A DNA stretch of 64,000 nucleotides from Planctomycetota bacterium (GTDB lineage Bacteria; Planctomycetota; Planctomycetia; Pirellulales; Lacipirellulaceae), in assembly GCA_029781135.1 (NCBI GenBank), contig JAKOXH010000042.1, positions 124,001 through 188,000 of the forward strand, written 5' to 3'. Below are positions 8,983 to 18,404 of the stretch, one piece after another (positions within the stretch are counted from its first letter, which is position 1; each line of letters begins with the position of its first letter). Both the position numbers and the translations under genes were made by a program. The notes below the pieces were generated by a model, which worked only from the letters and a program-made list of their open reading frames with translations, searched no databases and was not told the DNA's origin.

Positions 8983-11385
8983 TTAAGGCGTCTTCGATTT
9001 CTCCACCGGCAACAAATACCGATAAATCACCGTCTTAACATTACCTTCGTTACTAGCCAGCGATTGATCATTTCCTTCGTTGATCTGTGTGCCGCTTGTT
9101 ACCGCCTCCGCAATGAATACAGCGCTTCCCAGGACAAGTTGCCGGCTCAAGTCGCAATACGCTTGCACCTGATTCGGCAAGTGCGCGAAATCGATCCCGC
9201 CCGCGGCACCGTAGAACAGCATCAAATGCACGATTTGCTGGGCCGATGCATCTTCCGCCGCGAAGGTCCTCCCTTCAACCCCGCTCGGCGCCGCACCACT
9301 TTCGCCGAACGCATCGCGCGTGACAATCGTTTTCGTGCTGCGTGGACTTAGTTCCGCACTAACGTCGATCGTATCGTTCGGCTTGAGGTCGCCCAGTCGA
9401 TAGGCCCAAGAGCCATAGAGCAGTCGCGCGTTCTTCAGCAAAATCCCTGTGTGGTTCGTCACTTTTCCACTGGCCAGACCTTCCTCATCGGTTAATTGGG
9501 CCGCCACGAGTCCGCCACCATTTGTGTTCCAACGTGCAATGATCGATTTCGTTGCGGACACCAGGAGCGGAACGTCTTCCAGCCTATCGCGCGTCGTGCC
9601 GTAGCGATAACCGGTGCGGATGATCCCCAAATCGCTACCCGTCGCTTGCATGCCGCCGATGCCGATTCCCGGCAGCCCCCACCACGAGAAAAGCGTTTCG
9701 ACTCCATGAGCGGAAGTACCCTGAACCAGTGCGGGGTTGACTTGGAGATCGAACAACCGCGCGTCCGGGCTGTAAAGTGTGCCCCAGACCGTCCCGCGCA
9801 CGTGGCCGCCAATCGTGTCGAAGTCCACCAATTCCAGTCGATTCAATTGTGCCGTCGCGGATCCCTTCGACCATCGCCCCATCGCCAACGCGACCGCCGC
9901 AAACACCAAGACGATCAGCGGCAGGGTGAACCATGCCAACATCGTTCGTCGCAGCCAGCGTTGCGTGATGAAGTAATCGAGCGGGCCAAGTACCGCGAGA
10001 TACGCAATTGCCAGAGCGGCAATCGTCGGAAAGCCCAGCGTTGTCACGTTTGAAAAATGGCGGCCAAGCTGCTGCCGCAGCGCCCCTGAGAGATCGTCCA
10101 CGCCCCTGTTCACTAACTTCTGATTCGACTCACCAACGACCGACTCTCGCACATAAGGCCGCAAAAGAGCACGCAGAAATTGCGTCCGTCCCGACCAAGT
10201 TGACAGCGGCGGCGTGCTTAACTCCACGCCCACGAAGGTGATTTCACCAAATCCGCGGGCTGTTCGCACGATTAGGGGCGGATCGGTTTGCTGCCGACCC
10301 GAGATAAGTTCGATAATGCCCGTTACGCCCGTCAGCCGGGGAATACGAATGGGCGGTTGTTGAGCGATGGCGGCCGCCGCGTTCTGAGAAACCGCCGCAA
10401 AATGCTCGAGCACCCCTGTTTCTGGAATTCGCCCCGTTTCGACAAACTTCCCTGGCACGAATGACGCCAAAGGTCCGTCAGCTCCCAACATTTCGCCGGC
10501 GTTCGTCCCATCGCACATCACGACCAGCCGGCCACCTAACTCGACCCAGCGCTCTAACGCAACCATGCGTGGGTGATCGGCCGCCAGCTTACGGCAGAAA
10601 TCTCTGTCTCCTGCCGACAGCAGCAACACATCGACGCCGTCGTATCCAAACCATTGGTCGGGCAGTTCGCGCACATCCGCCAATTCAATCACTTTGCGGC
10701 CGCTTTGACTGCCATTAGCGGCTCGATCAAAAAATGCCTCACTCAATCCAAAGCGGGCCGTTCCTAACGACACGATCAGCTCACTCGTCGCGCCAAGCGG
10801 AACGATCGCATTTTCGGTCCCTGGGCGCTGCGGCGATAGGGTGCGCGTGCCCAACACGCGGCCCCGGCTAAGTAACGATATTTCGAGTGGGCTGCCAATC
10901 CTCCCAACTTGCGTGTAGACCACGACCTGGCTTGCATGATCTGCTGAAAGCCCACCAACTGCGGCGGAAGCAATTGTTGGCACGCCGTCACTATCGGAAA
11001 CCGTCACTTCCACGCGCAGATCTTTGTCTGCGGCGGCATCCGGTCCGCCACCGATTTCCACCGCCACGGGTGTCCAGCACCCGAGCTTGAAGTGGTTCTT
11101 TAATCCCACCCGAGCATTGACGATCCACGCTTCCCGTTGCGGCTCATCATTCGCGCGCACGTTCGTCGCCCCGAGCCACGCTGTCAGAAGACATAGCAAC
11201 ACAAATCGCTGGCTGTTGAGCTTCAAATTTCCAAACGCGGATGCCGCTGCTGGCTTGTCCAGCAGTGTCGCGCTGGTACCAGGTTGCCACTGCTGGCCCG
11301 TCCAGCAGTGGCACACTTTATCCACCCGAACTCCAATAAACGGTAATTGTTGGAAGGCAGCTCGCATAACCCGGCCAAATCTCAA
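8983..11385 (-). CDS. Membrane-associated protein with GATase-like region, function unknown
   Basis: The open frame encodes 800 residues. After a hydrophobic signal (FVLLCLLTAWLGATNVRA) comes a beta-rich exported region, an alpha/beta segment resembling a class I glutamine amidotransferase-like fold (VDVLLLSAGDRDF, WVELGGRLVVMCDG), then two membrane helices near residues 460-515 (TIAALAIAYLAVLGPLDYFI and LAWFTLPLIVLVFAAVALA) and a C-terminal soluble domain. Such proteins often sit beside ABC-2 exporter genes in planctomycetes, and the ABC ATPase follows 115 bp downstream. The first ~55 residues are encoded by a dispersed repeat (11217-11338), so the ancestral start may be the TTG at 11226, just before the hydrophobic run. 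Function unknown. Confidence 0.8.
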   Translation of the reverse strand: MRFGRVMRAAFQQLPFIGVRVDKVCHCWTGQQWQPGTSATLLDKPAAASAFGNLKLNSQRFVLLCLLTAWLGATNVRANDEPQREAWIVNARVGLKNHFKLGCWTPVAVEIGGGPDAAADKDLRVEVTVSDSDGVPTIASAAVGGLSADHASQVVVYTQVGRIGSPLEISLLSRGRVLGTRTLSPQRPGTENAIVPLGATSELIVSLGTARFGLSEAFFDRAANGSQSGRKVIELADVRELPDQWFGYDGVDVLLLSAGDRDFCRKLAADHPRMVALERWVELGGRLVVMCDGTNAGEMLGADGPLASFVPGKFVETGRIPETGVLEHFAAVSQNAAAAIAQQPPIRIPRLTGVTGIIELISGRQQTDPPLIVRTARGFGEITFVGVELSTPPLSTWSGRTQFLRALLRPYVRESVVGESNQKLVNRGVDDLSGALRQQLGRHFSNVTTLGFPTIAALAIAYLAVLGPLDYFITQRWLRRTMLAWFTLPLIVLVFAAVALAMGRWSKGSATAQLNRLELVDFDTIGGHVRGTVWGTLYSPDARLFDLQVNPALVQGTSAHGVETLFSWWGLPGIGIGGMQATGSDLGIIRTGYRYGTTRDRLEDVPLLVSATKSIIARWNTNGGGLVAAQLTDEEGLASGKVTNHTGILLKNARLLYGSWAYRLGDLKPNDTIDVSAELSPRSTKTIVTRDAFGESGAAPSGVEGRTFAAEDASAQQIVHLMLFYGAAGGIDFAHLPNQVQAYCDLSRQLVLGSAVFIAEAVTSGTQINEGNDQSLASNEGNVKTVIYRYLLPVEKSKTP
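11217..11338. repeat. Dispersed repeat copy A (CCACTGCTGG...CCAGCAGTGG type)
   Basis: Contains two palindromic units: CTGCTGGCTTGTCCAGCAG and CCACTGCTGGCCCGTCCAGC with its matching arm. The whole ~120 bp, including non-palindromic flanks, aligns with 55492-55610 in the same orientation. Shorter units of the same family lie at 19478-19612. Here the element overlaps the 5' end of the open frame of the 800-residue protein gene and is translated into its N-terminus. Confidence 0.8.
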
Positions 11386-11394
11386 CTGGCGCGC

Positions 11395-11715
11395 CTAAGG
11401 CTTTCCCGCATCATCACACCGGCAGACGAGCTGACCGCAACCGGGGCAGCCTGTGCCATACTTCTCACGAACGGCCACCGAAAGATCGACGCCGACGACG
11501 TTCGCGATCGTCGTCAGCCACGCCAGGACGTCGGCAAACTCCGCGGCCTGTTCGGCGTGCGTACCTTCGCGCAGGGCTGCCGCCAACTCGCCGACCTCTT
11601 CCATCAACCACATGAACGTGCCGTCCACGCCCCGCGCACGGTCTTTTTCCAGGTACATCCGCGCAATCAGCGCTTGAAAATCGGAAAGCGATAGCGGCAC
11701 GTTTTCGTTCGTCAC
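11395..11715 (-). CDS. MazG-like nucleotide pyrophosphohydrolase
   Basis: 106 residues. The all-alpha NTP-pyrophosphatase signature is present: EEVGE at 39-43 and the second metal-binding motif AEFADVLAW (E59, D62), which together bind Mg2+. Such enzymes hydrolyse non-canonical or excess NTPs to NMP and PPi. The C-terminus carries four cysteines (C90, C93, C98, C100 in CPGCGQLVCRC), a small probable zinc knuckle not found in typical single-domain MazG proteins. It is directly upstream of the 800-residue membrane protein gene (9 bp between its stop and that open frame), but the two functions have no obvious link. Confidence 0.88.
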   Translation of the reverse strand: MTNENVPLSLSDFQALIARMYLEKDRARGVDGTFMWLMEEVGELAAALREGTHAEQAAEFADVLAWLTTIANVVGVDLSVAVREKYGTGCPGCGQLVCRCDDAGKP

Positions 11716-11874
11716 ATCAAACCGGGGGGCAAGAGAAGAATCATCAAAGCAACACCGAACCCTTCAATTGTCGCTGTCGGCTGCGATAATCTATTCTAAC
11801 CCTAAGCAAGGACACTGCCCACGGTTCAAATCACTTGCCGGGAACATCCAATTAGCCGTTTAGCTTCCTTTCCG

Positions 11875-12204
11875 ATGCCCGATTCCACTGACCCAGAATT
11901 CGTTACCGTCGCCAAAGTAGGTGCCGTTCCAGAAGGGGAGGGCCGCTCGTTCCAAGTCGGCAAGCGGCTCATCGCTGTGTTCCTCCGCAATGGCCAATAC
12001 TTTGCGATCGACGACCTGTGCCCTCACATGGGCGCCTCGCTGAGTGCCGGAGACCTAGATCAGGAAGGCACGGTCACCTGCCCCTGGCACGCCTGGCGAT
12101 TCCGCATCACCGACGGCAAATGGGCCGATAACCCACGCCTCGGCGTTGACACCTTCGCCGTCCGTATCGTCGGCGACGATATCCAAGTGCAGGTCACGAG
12201 TTAA
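11875..12204 (+). CDS. Rieske (2Fe-2S) ferredoxin-like protein
   Basis: 109 residues, a single Rieske domain of the NirD/ferredoxin type. The cluster ligands are C49 and H51 (CPHMG) and C69 and H72 (CPWHAW). No signal peptide or membrane anchor is seen, so it is probably cytoplasmic and donates electrons to an oxygenase or reductase not encoded nearby. It stands alone: the gene on its right is convergent, and the genes on its left are divergent. Confidence 0.93.
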   Translation: MPDSTDPEFVTVAKVGAVPEGEGRSFQVGKRLIAVFLRNGQYFAIDDLCPHMGASLSAGDLDQEGTVTCPWHAWRFRITDGKWADNPRLGVDTFAVRIVGDDIQVQVTS

Positions 12205-12295
12205 AGGGCCGACCTTTGCCTGTTAGATGATGCCCGAGTATGGACAACTTACGTGGTGGAAGCGTAGTCCACGCTACGAACCGTTTTGCATTGCC

Positions 12296-13327
12296 TCATT
12301 TCTTCTTGTCGTCTTTTTCTTTGTTCTCTTCTTTCGCCGCCGGCTTTTCCGCAGCCTCCTCGCTCTTTTTCTCTCCCGCCGGTGTGACGTTCACTTCGAT
12401 CTTCTGATCGATTATCTGCTTTACGGTCTGGTTTCCCACGCCAGCGTCAATGGTCACCTTCTGCGCCAAAGTCGTCTTATAAAGACGCCCCTTCGCCACG
12501 TTGAACAGAATCTTGCCATCCGAACTTTGGTCCGCAATCTTCATCGAAAGCTGGGGAGTCGCTGCTTTCGGCTGGCCTTCCGCCGCCTGAGCATTTTCAA
12601 ATTCCATCTTCAACTGCGGCTTGATAACCGCGTACGTCGTGCCCTCGATATCTTCGGTACCATCATAGGTATATGTGGTTTCAACAGTTTGCTTGCCCAC
12701 TGCTGGGTTCTTCATTTCCACCTTCGACGACCATTTGTCGCCTTTCTTCGGGGCCGCTTCGGGCAGAACTAACGCGCCCTGCGAAATCATCTTCTTGAAA
12801 CCTTCTGCCGATGCAATGTCGCCCATCGCGGCTGCTCCCGGCGACGCCTTCAACGCGGCCACCACTTCCTCCGGAATCTTGACATCCTTGACCTCGCCGC
12901 GCGCCGTCATCGTGATCTCGAATTCATTACTCGTCATCGCCTTGTACATGGGCGCGATCATCGCTCCTAAACCAGTTGGAGCTGCATCCGACTTGGAGTC
13001 ATAGTCGAATTCGCCAACCGGGGTTTTCATGTGCATCTTCACACGCTCAAATTTCTGCTTAATAACGGCTTCACCGTTCTCCTTATTCACGCCCTGCACG
13101 TCCCAAGTCATGTCCATGTCTTGCGTCATGGAGGTGTTCATTTGCCCAACAGGCCCGCCCATGGCCGTCATATTCATGTTCTGTTTCATGCTGTAATCGA
13201 GCTTCTGCCCAACCTCGAACTTCCAGCGTAGCGGCTCCTCGGCCTTCAGGCGCGGCGAAGCAACCGTCAACCAAGCCGCGCAAACACACAGCGACAAACC
13301 AAGCGATGAACGCAAGCTAGAACGCAT
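12296..13327 (-). CDS. Secreted protein of unknown function
   Basis: 343 residues with a signal peptide (SLGLSLCVCAAWLTVASPRLKA). The body is beta-rich, starts WKFEVGQKLDYSMKQ, has a Met/Asn/Thr-rich stretch (NMNMTAMGG, TQDMDMTWDV), and ends in a very charged tail (KPAAKEENKEKDDKKK). It resembles the DUF6263-type secreted proteins common in planctomycetes, a match made from memory. No catalytic motif is recognised. Convergent with the Rieske gene. Confidence 0.75.
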   Translation of the reverse strand: MRSSLRSSLGLSLCVCAAWLTVASPRLKAEEPLRWKFEVGQKLDYSMKQNMNMTAMGGPVGQMNTSMTQDMDMTWDVQGVNKENGEAVIKQKFERVKMHMKTPVGEFDYDSKSDAAPTGLGAMIAPMYKAMTSNEFEITMTARGEVKDVKIPEEVVAALKASPGAAAMGDIASAEGFKKMISQGALVLPEAAPKKGDKWSSKVEMKNPAVGKQTVETTYTYDGTEDIEGTTYAVIKPQLKMEFENAQAAEGQPKAATPQLSMKIADQSSDGKILFNVAKGRLYKTTLAQKVTIDAGVGNQTVKQIIDQKIEVNVTPAGEKKSEEAAEKPAAKEENKEKDDKKK

Positions 13328-13508
13328 AGGTAATTTCCTTAGTTCTCATTGATCGTTAACGTATCCACCTATTATGACGGCCCGCCGCACGATACGGTAG
13401 CTTCCCCTCACCGAGAAACCGCGGAAAACGGCCTCGAAAAACACGTGGCCACGAAGGCCTATTCGCTTTATTCCGCCAATTCTTGGCGGTACGCCCCACG
13501 CATTCGGG

Positions 13509-14198
13509 TTACAACGTAATCCCGTCGCCCGGCTCGAGCATCACCGGTTCAGCCGTTGTCTGCGAACGAACCTGTGCTGCCCAAGCGTTGGCATCCTGCG
13601 CAATCGGCGGCCAAGTATTATAGTGGCACGGCGCCACTCGTTTCAGACTCAGCAATTTGATGGCCTCGACCGAATCACTCGGTCCCATCGTGAACAAATC
13701 ACCGATCGGCAGCACCGCCAAGTCCAGCCCTCCGATGCCAATCAGTTTCATATCAAGAAACAGGGCCGTGTCGCACGCAAAATAAATCCGCGTCTTATCC
13801 AGCGTTACGACAAATCCGCCCGGTACGCCACCATAGGTGCCATCCGGCATGCTCGAACTATGGTGCGCGATCGTGAACTTCACGTGGCCGAACGGCTGTT
13901 TCACGCCGCCGCCCGGGTTCATTCCCACGAGCTTATCACCCGCCACACCTTTCTTTCCCAGCCACTGCGTCACCTCAAAATTACCCAGCACGGTCGCGCC
14001 TGTACGCTTCGCAATCGCCACTGTGTCTCCCACATGATCGCTATGGCCGTGCGACAGCAAGATATAGTCCGCCTTCACCGCCTCCGCTTTCACGGGCGCG
14101 GTCGGCGAGTCATTCAAAAACGGATCAACAAGTATCGTTGTGTTGCCTGTTTCAATCGACCACGCATTATGCCCCAGCCATGTGACTTTCGTGGACAT
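13509..14198 (-). CDS. Metal-dependent hydrolase, UPF0173 (metallo-beta-lactamase fold)
   Basis: 229 residues, the usual length for the UPF0173/YtkL group. The di-zinc motif HGHSDH spans residues 50-55; further ligands are likely in the AHHSSS segment and at the Asp of YFACDTALF. The order of motifs and the end PGDGITL match this family, cytoplasmic hydrolases whose natural substrate is unknown. No signal peptide. Divergent from the phosphoglycerate mutase gene. Confidence 0.92.
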   Translation of the reverse strand: MSTKVTWLGHNAWSIETGNTTILVDPFLNDSPTAPVKAEAVKADYILLSHGHSDHVGDTVAIAKRTGATVLGNFEVTQWLGKKGVAGDKLVGMNPGGGVKQPFGHVKFTIAHHSSSMPDGTYGGVPGGFVVTLDKTRIYFACDTALFLDMKLIGIGGLDLAVLPIGDLFTMGPSDSVEAIKLLSLKRVAPCHYNTWPPIAQDANAWAAQVRSQTTAEPVMLEPGDGITL

Positions 14199-14435
14199 CG
14201 TTCTTTAGCGCCGACCGCAAGGCCGGACTCCTCCCTTCGACTGTTTACTGCCATCCTTTCTCAAGGAAATTCGGCGTTGTCGCCGACGCTACCCTCCTTT
14301 ACCGTATCCGCCTCTCCACCCGCAAACAACTCCCGACATTTTCGCCCCTTGCGAACCAAGCAAATTTCGTGACGATTAACTTCCGATTCCCTGACCCCTG
14401 TCCCCCGCCCCCTGTCCCCTCACCCGCCCCCTCTC

Positions 14436-15641
14436 ATGGACCTCCACCGACTCACCCGCGAATTGCACGTCAAGAACAACTCGAAGATCGTCATGTATGT
14501 GGCCGATGGCCTCGGTGGCCTGCCGCAACAACCGGGCGGCAAGACCGAACTCGAAACGGCCAACACGCCCAATTTAGACGCCCTCGCCAAAATCGGCGTC
14601 CTTGGCAGCAGTATTCCCGTGCTTCCTGGCATCAGCCCCGGCAGCGGGCCCGGTCACCTCGGCCTGTTCGGCTACGACCCGCTGCAGTACATGATCGGCC
14701 GCGGCGCCCTCGAAGCGACGGGTATTGGCTTTGAGCTCAAAGAGGGCGACGTCGCGATCCGCGCCAACTTCTGCACGCTCGATGCCAAGGGCAACATCAG
14801 CGACCGCCGCGCCGGTCGTATCCCCACGGAAGAAAGCGCCCCGCTTGCGGTGAAACTTCGTAACGTAAAGATCGCGGGCATCGAAGTCTTTGTGGAGCCG
14901 GTGAAAGAGCACCGCTTCGTCGTCGTCCTGCGCGGCGAGGGCTTGCAGGGCAACGTGCACGATACCGATCCGCAAGTCACCGGCGTGCCGCCCCTCGATC
15001 CGCATCCTGCCGACGACCAGAGTAAGAAGACCGCCGACGTCGCCAAGGAATTCATCCGTCAAGCCTGTCAACTACTCGCCGGCGAAAAGAAAGCCAACGG
15101 CCTCACACTGCGCGGCTTCTCAGGCAAACCGGCGCTCCCGAGTTACGAGGAAGTTTACGGCCTGAAGGCCGCCGCGATCGCCGTGTACCCCATGTACAAG
15201 GGTCTCGCTCGCCTCGTGGGGATGGATATCGTCGGCAAAGCCCAAACGCTCGGTGAGCAAATGACCGTCCTCGAAGAGAACTGGTCAAAGTACGACTTCT
15301 TTTTCATCCACTTCAAATACACTGATAGTACCGGCGAAGACGGCAACTTCGCAGCCAAGGTGAAGCGCACCGAGGAGTTCGATGCCGCCCTCCCGCGCAT
15401 CAATGCCCTCAAGCCTGATGTGCTCATCGTCACCGGCGATCACAGTACCCCGAGCATGTTGGCCAGCCACAGTTGGCACCCAGTGCCCACGCTCTTGGTA
15501 GCCAACAATTGCCGGACCGATAGCTGCCAAAGCTTTGGCGAAACCGAATGCCTCCGCGGCGGCCTCGGCCAATTCGAAGCCAAGTACCTCATGACGCTGG
15601 CCCTCGCCAACGCCAAACGACTCGGCAAATTCGGCGCGTGA
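14436..15641 (+). CDS. apgM: 2,3-bisphosphoglycerate-independent phosphoglycerate mutase, archaeal type
   Basis: 401 residues. Alkaline-phosphatase-superfamily enzyme interconverting 3- and 2-phosphoglycerate in glycolysis and gluconeogenesis. Metal-binding D24 lies in YVADGLGG, the probable phosphorylated Ser is S70 (PGSGPGHLGLFGYDP), and later metal ligands are in FFIHFKYTDSTGEDG and VTGDHSTPS. The length and motifs match the archaeal-type ApgM group rather than the ~510-residue GpmI. No strong Shine-Dalgarno sequence precedes the ATG, but no better start exists before the first motif. Monocistronic. Confidence 0.93.
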   Translation: MDLHRLTRELHVKNNSKIVMYVADGLGGLPQQPGGKTELETANTPNLDALAKIGVLGSSIPVLPGISPGSGPGHLGLFGYDPLQYMIGRGALEATGIGFELKEGDVAIRANFCTLDAKGNISDRRAGRIPTEESAPLAVKLRNVKIAGIEVFVEPVKEHRFVVVLRGEGLQGNVHDTDPQVTGVPPLDPHPADDQSKKTADVAKEFIRQACQLLAGEKKANGLTLRGFSGKPALPSYEEVYGLKAAAIAVYPMYKGLARLVGMDIVGKAQTLGEQMTVLEENWSKYDFFFIHFKYTDSTGEDGNFAAKVKRTEEFDAALPRINALKPDVLIVTGDHSTPSMLASHSWHPVPTLLVANNCRTDSCQSFGETECLRGGLGQFEAKYLMTLALANAKRLGKFGA

Positions 15642-15693
15642 TCTCTTCACTCCCCCTCCCTTTTAGGGAGGGGCCAGGGGCGTCCCTTACGGG

Positions 15694-15762
15694 TCGTTTA
15701 ACCCGGAGCCAACGGCGACGAAGCGCGACACTTTGCCTCGCCGCTGGCTCGGCGCTAAACGA
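15694..15762. repeat. Dispersed inverted repeat (TTTAACCCGGAGCCAACGGC type), copy 1
   Basis: The left arm contains TTTAACCCGGAGCCAACGGC and the right arm GCCGCTGGCTCGGCGCTAAA, a diverged reverse complement. Related copies lie at 26832-26857 (one arm only) and 33218-33292 (both arms, nearly perfect). It lies in the gap between the convergent phosphoglycerate mutase and NPCBM genes, where it could also act as a bidirectional terminator. Confidence 0.8.
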
Positions 15763-15805
15763 GCCGTAACTCAAAAAACAGCGCAGCCTCAATGAATTGA
15801 GACCG

Positions 15806-17179
15806 TCACTTCACCAGCCGCGCATCCAGCCAATCGGCATAATCGAGTTCATCGCCGCGATCCGCGTAATCGACCGTGAGCGTGAGCCCTGTCGCGCCGC
15901 GCAAATCGACCGACACCGGTTGCGGCCGTTCACCGCCGCGCACCACTTCACTCGTGAAGGCCTCGACCCATTTGCCGTCACGCAGCACGTGCGCTCCAAA
16001 CACGACGCTCCCCCCGCCTTTGGCCGCATCATCAATCGCCACCGCAGCGTCGAATCGCTGGTAATCACGCTCGAACTGACACGTCACCCGCGCGGCTGAG
16101 TGCATGCCCAATCCTTTGAGACACCGCTGCACACCGACTTCGAGCGGCCCGCCCAAAACATTCCGGTCGCGCGCCAGCGGCCATTCGCTTGTGAGGTACG
16201 GCACAAATCGATAATCCAACTTTTCCACGCCCGACAAATACTCGAATCTCCCACCGAGCGATTGTAACAGCACGATGTCGGCAACACTTCCGCCCTTAAC
16301 CCGTGTGCCGTCAGCAAGCTCGATGGCAACTTCCTTCTCCGTTGCCGCTAGCGACTTGGCCAGCACGAGCGAACCGTCACGCATACCGACCAGGAACTTT
16401 TTCACTGGCGGCACCTTGAGTGCCCCGCCGTTTTCACTCCATGCAATTGCCTCCACGCGCGACAACGGCAGCGTCGTTTCTCCCTCCGACGCCCGCACTG
16501 TCAGCGATCCTTTCTCCAGCTTCAAAATGGCGCCACTTACGCGGTTACCGTTTGTCAGCCAGACCTCTGCGCTCCCCGCGCCATCGACATTGTCAGCAGC
16601 CCGACTTGCGGTTCCGCCCGTTTTGTGAAACCCCCGCACTCGTTCTATGAGCTGTTCGCGTGCTGCCGCTTGACTCCGCTGCGCAAACACGATGCCGCTA
16701 ACCATGCGTCGCGGCAAGCGAATCTCGTTCCATGTGTCGCTTAAGATCACGATGTTGTCGCCATCGAGGCGCACCGCCGACCCGCCCGACCAATCGGCCG
16801 CCGTCACAATCCGCCCGCCGTCCGCCAGCACAACCACTGTCTGCGGCTTGAGCGATGCCAGGTTTCCCCACCGCACCAAATCAGCGAGTTTGATCGTGAC
16901 GGCGTTCCCCTTTTCGGCAGCCTGAAACGTCGCCACACCAGCGGCATTCACGAAAACCAATTTGCCTGCAAACGCGGCCCCATCCACCGGCACCACCTGC
17001 GGAGCCACCGCCGCGACTTCACTTTCACCACCAAAGGCAATTCGGCAAGGCAAAACCCAAAGAGAAGTTGCAAAATGCAAAATGCAAAATGTAAATTGCA
17101 GAATGAAGACTCTGCAATTTGCAATTTGCAATCTCCACCGACTCCTCTGTGTTCTCTGTGACCTCTGTGGCAAGAACAT
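15806..17179 (-). CDS. Secreted NPCBM-domain protein with repeat-derived signal peptide
   Basis: 457 residues. The C-terminal ~150 residues form an NPCBM/NEW2-like carbohydrate-binding module (KGLGMHSAARVTCQFERDY, then LTLTVDYADRGDELDYADW, a common planctomycete ending). The middle has repeated beta motifs (VVVLADGGRIVTAADWSGG, VWLTNGNRVSGAILKLEKG) that look like tandem small beta units. The ATG at 17179 lies 3 bp after the stop of the upstream gene and follows GAGGTGAGGG, so the start looks real. Unusually, residues about 3-37, including most of the hydrophobic signal sequence (VFILQFTFCILHFATSLWV), are encoded by two kinds of dispersed repeat (17071-17171). Function unknown; probably binds extracellular glycan. 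Confidence 0.82.
   Translation of the reverse strand: MFLPQRSQRTQRSRWRLQIANCRVFILQFTFCILHFATSLWVLPCRIAFGGESEVAAVAPQVVPVDGAAFAGKLVFVNAAGVATFQAAEKGNAVTIKLADLVRWGNLASLKPQTVVVLADGGRIVTAADWSGGSAVRLDGDNIVILSDTWNEIRLPRRMVSGIVFAQRSQAAAREQLIERVRGFHKTGGTASRAADNVDGAGSAEVWLTNGNRVSGAILKLEKGSLTVRASEGETTLPLSRVEAIAWSENGGALKVPPVKKFLVGMRDGSLVLAKSLAATEKEVAIELADGTRVKGGSVADIVLLQSLGGRFEYLSGVEKLDYRFVPYLTSEWPLARDRNVLGGPLEVGVQRCLKGLGMHSAARVTCQFERDYQRFDAAVAIDDAAKGGGSVVFGAHVLRDGKWVEAFTSEVVRGGERPQPVSVDLRGATGLTLTVDYADRGDELDYADWLDARLVK
17071..17171. repeat. TGCAAAATGCAAAAT-type and CTCTGTGTTCTCTGTGACC-type repeats
   Basis: 17071-17132 contains direct and inverted copies of TGCAAAAT / ATTTGCAATTTGCA, and 17142-17171 contains CTCTGTGTTCTCTGTGACC followed by TCTGTGG. 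Both motifs are familiar as intergenic dispersed repeats in several bacterial phyla (prior knowledge). Here they are inside the open reading frame of the NPCBM-domain gene and encode most of its signal peptide. Confidence 0.75.
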
Positions 17180-17182
17180 CCC

Positions 17183-18364
17183 TCACCTCTGAAAGATCGG
17201 CACGCTATTGTCCGGCATCTGCAAGATAATCGTCGCCATCGCGGTGCCGTATTCCACCCCCACGGGGTCGAGCCACGAGCCATCCGCCTGCTGCTGTTTC
17301 ACGAGCACGTCACGAATCGCCGGGTACCAGCGATTCCAACGCTCGCCGCCGGCCTGCCACATCGCCTGCACCGCGTAGTACTGCCCGTAAAAGAAATGGC
17401 CATCCTGGGACAAAAGCCCTCGTCGTTCACTTTGCGGTAAGAACTGATCGATGTACGCCAGCCCGCGCTCGATTTCCTTGCCCTCGTACACGCCTGCACT
17501 GTGCAGAGCGACAACCCCAGCCGCCGAACGCGGAAACGCGCTTTCGCCGCCCTGCAGCATGTAGCGAAATCCACCGTCCGCATTTTGACTCTTCTTCACG
17601 TACTCGATACATTTGTCCACGGTCTCATTCGGCACGCCGATGCCTGCGTTCCGCGCCGCCCGCAGCGCCATGATCTGGCAAATCGTCACCGAAATATCGG
17701 CATCCGCCCGCCGCGGCTGATACCGCCAACCGCCCTCGTTGTTCTGCGTCCGCACGATGAGATCAATCGCCTTCACTAACTTCTCGCGCACGTTATCGCG
17801 CGGGCTCATGCCATACACTTCGGCCAAAAATAGCGTCGCGAAGCCGTGCTCATACATGGGACCGCGGCTCATCGCCCCTTCGACGCTGATGAACCCGCTC
17901 TCGTCGCAATGTTCGAGCAGATAATCGGCCACCCGGCCCACTTGTTCGCCATACGGCCCACGCCCGGGTGTGCTGCCACTGGCCAACCATGCCATGCCCG
18001 AAAGTGCGACCACCGCCGCATTCCGCCCATAACCGCGCCCTGAAAAAGTCCCATCCTCCTGCTGATTCAACGCGAGATACTTGAGACCTTTTTCGATTGC
18101 CGGCTTCGCCGGCGCAATCAACTCCGCCGTCGCTGCCTTACTTTCCACCGCCGGCTTCCTATCCGCACCGTTAGCCTTCGGTGTCGCAACATCTTGAGCC
18201 AAGCAATTCCCCGCCTCGACGAGCAAGATCAACAAAGCAATGAGCCACGCAATCTCTCGCGGTGCAGGACCGTTGGATCTGAAAGAACTACTTGCCAATA
18301 GCCGCGATGCTACGCATCGCCGGCTCGCCACCCCGCAGGAGCGCAGGAAATCCACGTATTCCAT
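17183..18364 (-). CDS. Exported prenyltransferase/squalene-oxidase-repeat protein
   Basis: 393 residues. After a long basic, Ser/Arg-rich n-region comes a hydrophobic segment (AWLIALLILLVEAGNCLA). The body has (alpha/alpha)6-barrel repeats typical of terpene cyclase/prenyltransferase folds: GLKYLALNQQEDGTFSG, NNEGGWRYQPRRADADISVT, CIEYVKKSQNADGGFRYMLQ, DVLVKQQQADGSWLDP. The DDTA/DXDD catalytic motif of squalene cyclases is not evident, so this is probably a non-enzymatic or uncharacterised planctomycete homologue. Likely co-transcribed with the NPCBM gene 3 bp downstream. A small palindrome (18304-18320, GCGATGCTACGCATCGC) encodes part of the n-region. Confidence 0.85.
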   Translation of the reverse strand: MEYVDFLRSCGVASRRCVASRLLASSSFRSNGPAPREIAWLIALLILLVEAGNCLAQDVATPKANGADRKPAVESKAATAELIAPAKPAIEKGLKYLALNQQEDGTFSGRGYGRNAAVVALSGMAWLASGSTPGRGPYGEQVGRVADYLLEHCDESGFISVEGAMSRGPMYEHGFATLFLAEVYGMSPRDNVREKLVKAIDLIVRTQNNEGGWRYQPRRADADISVTICQIMALRAARNAGIGVPNETVDKCIEYVKKSQNADGGFRYMLQGGESAFPRSAAGVVALHSAGVYEGKEIERGLAYIDQFLPQSERRGLLSQDGHFFYGQYYAVQAMWQAGGERWNRWYPAIRDVLVKQQQADGSWLDPVGVEYGTAMATIILQMPDNSVPIFQR

Positions 18365-18404
18365 AGCGACATTCCCTCCCCCGGCACGAATGTCAAAGCC
18401 CTAT

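Noticed and set aside
12227..12772. 181-residue plus-strand frame rich in Phe, Leu and Arg
   Set aside because: It is the antisense shadow of the secreted protein gene at 12296-13327.
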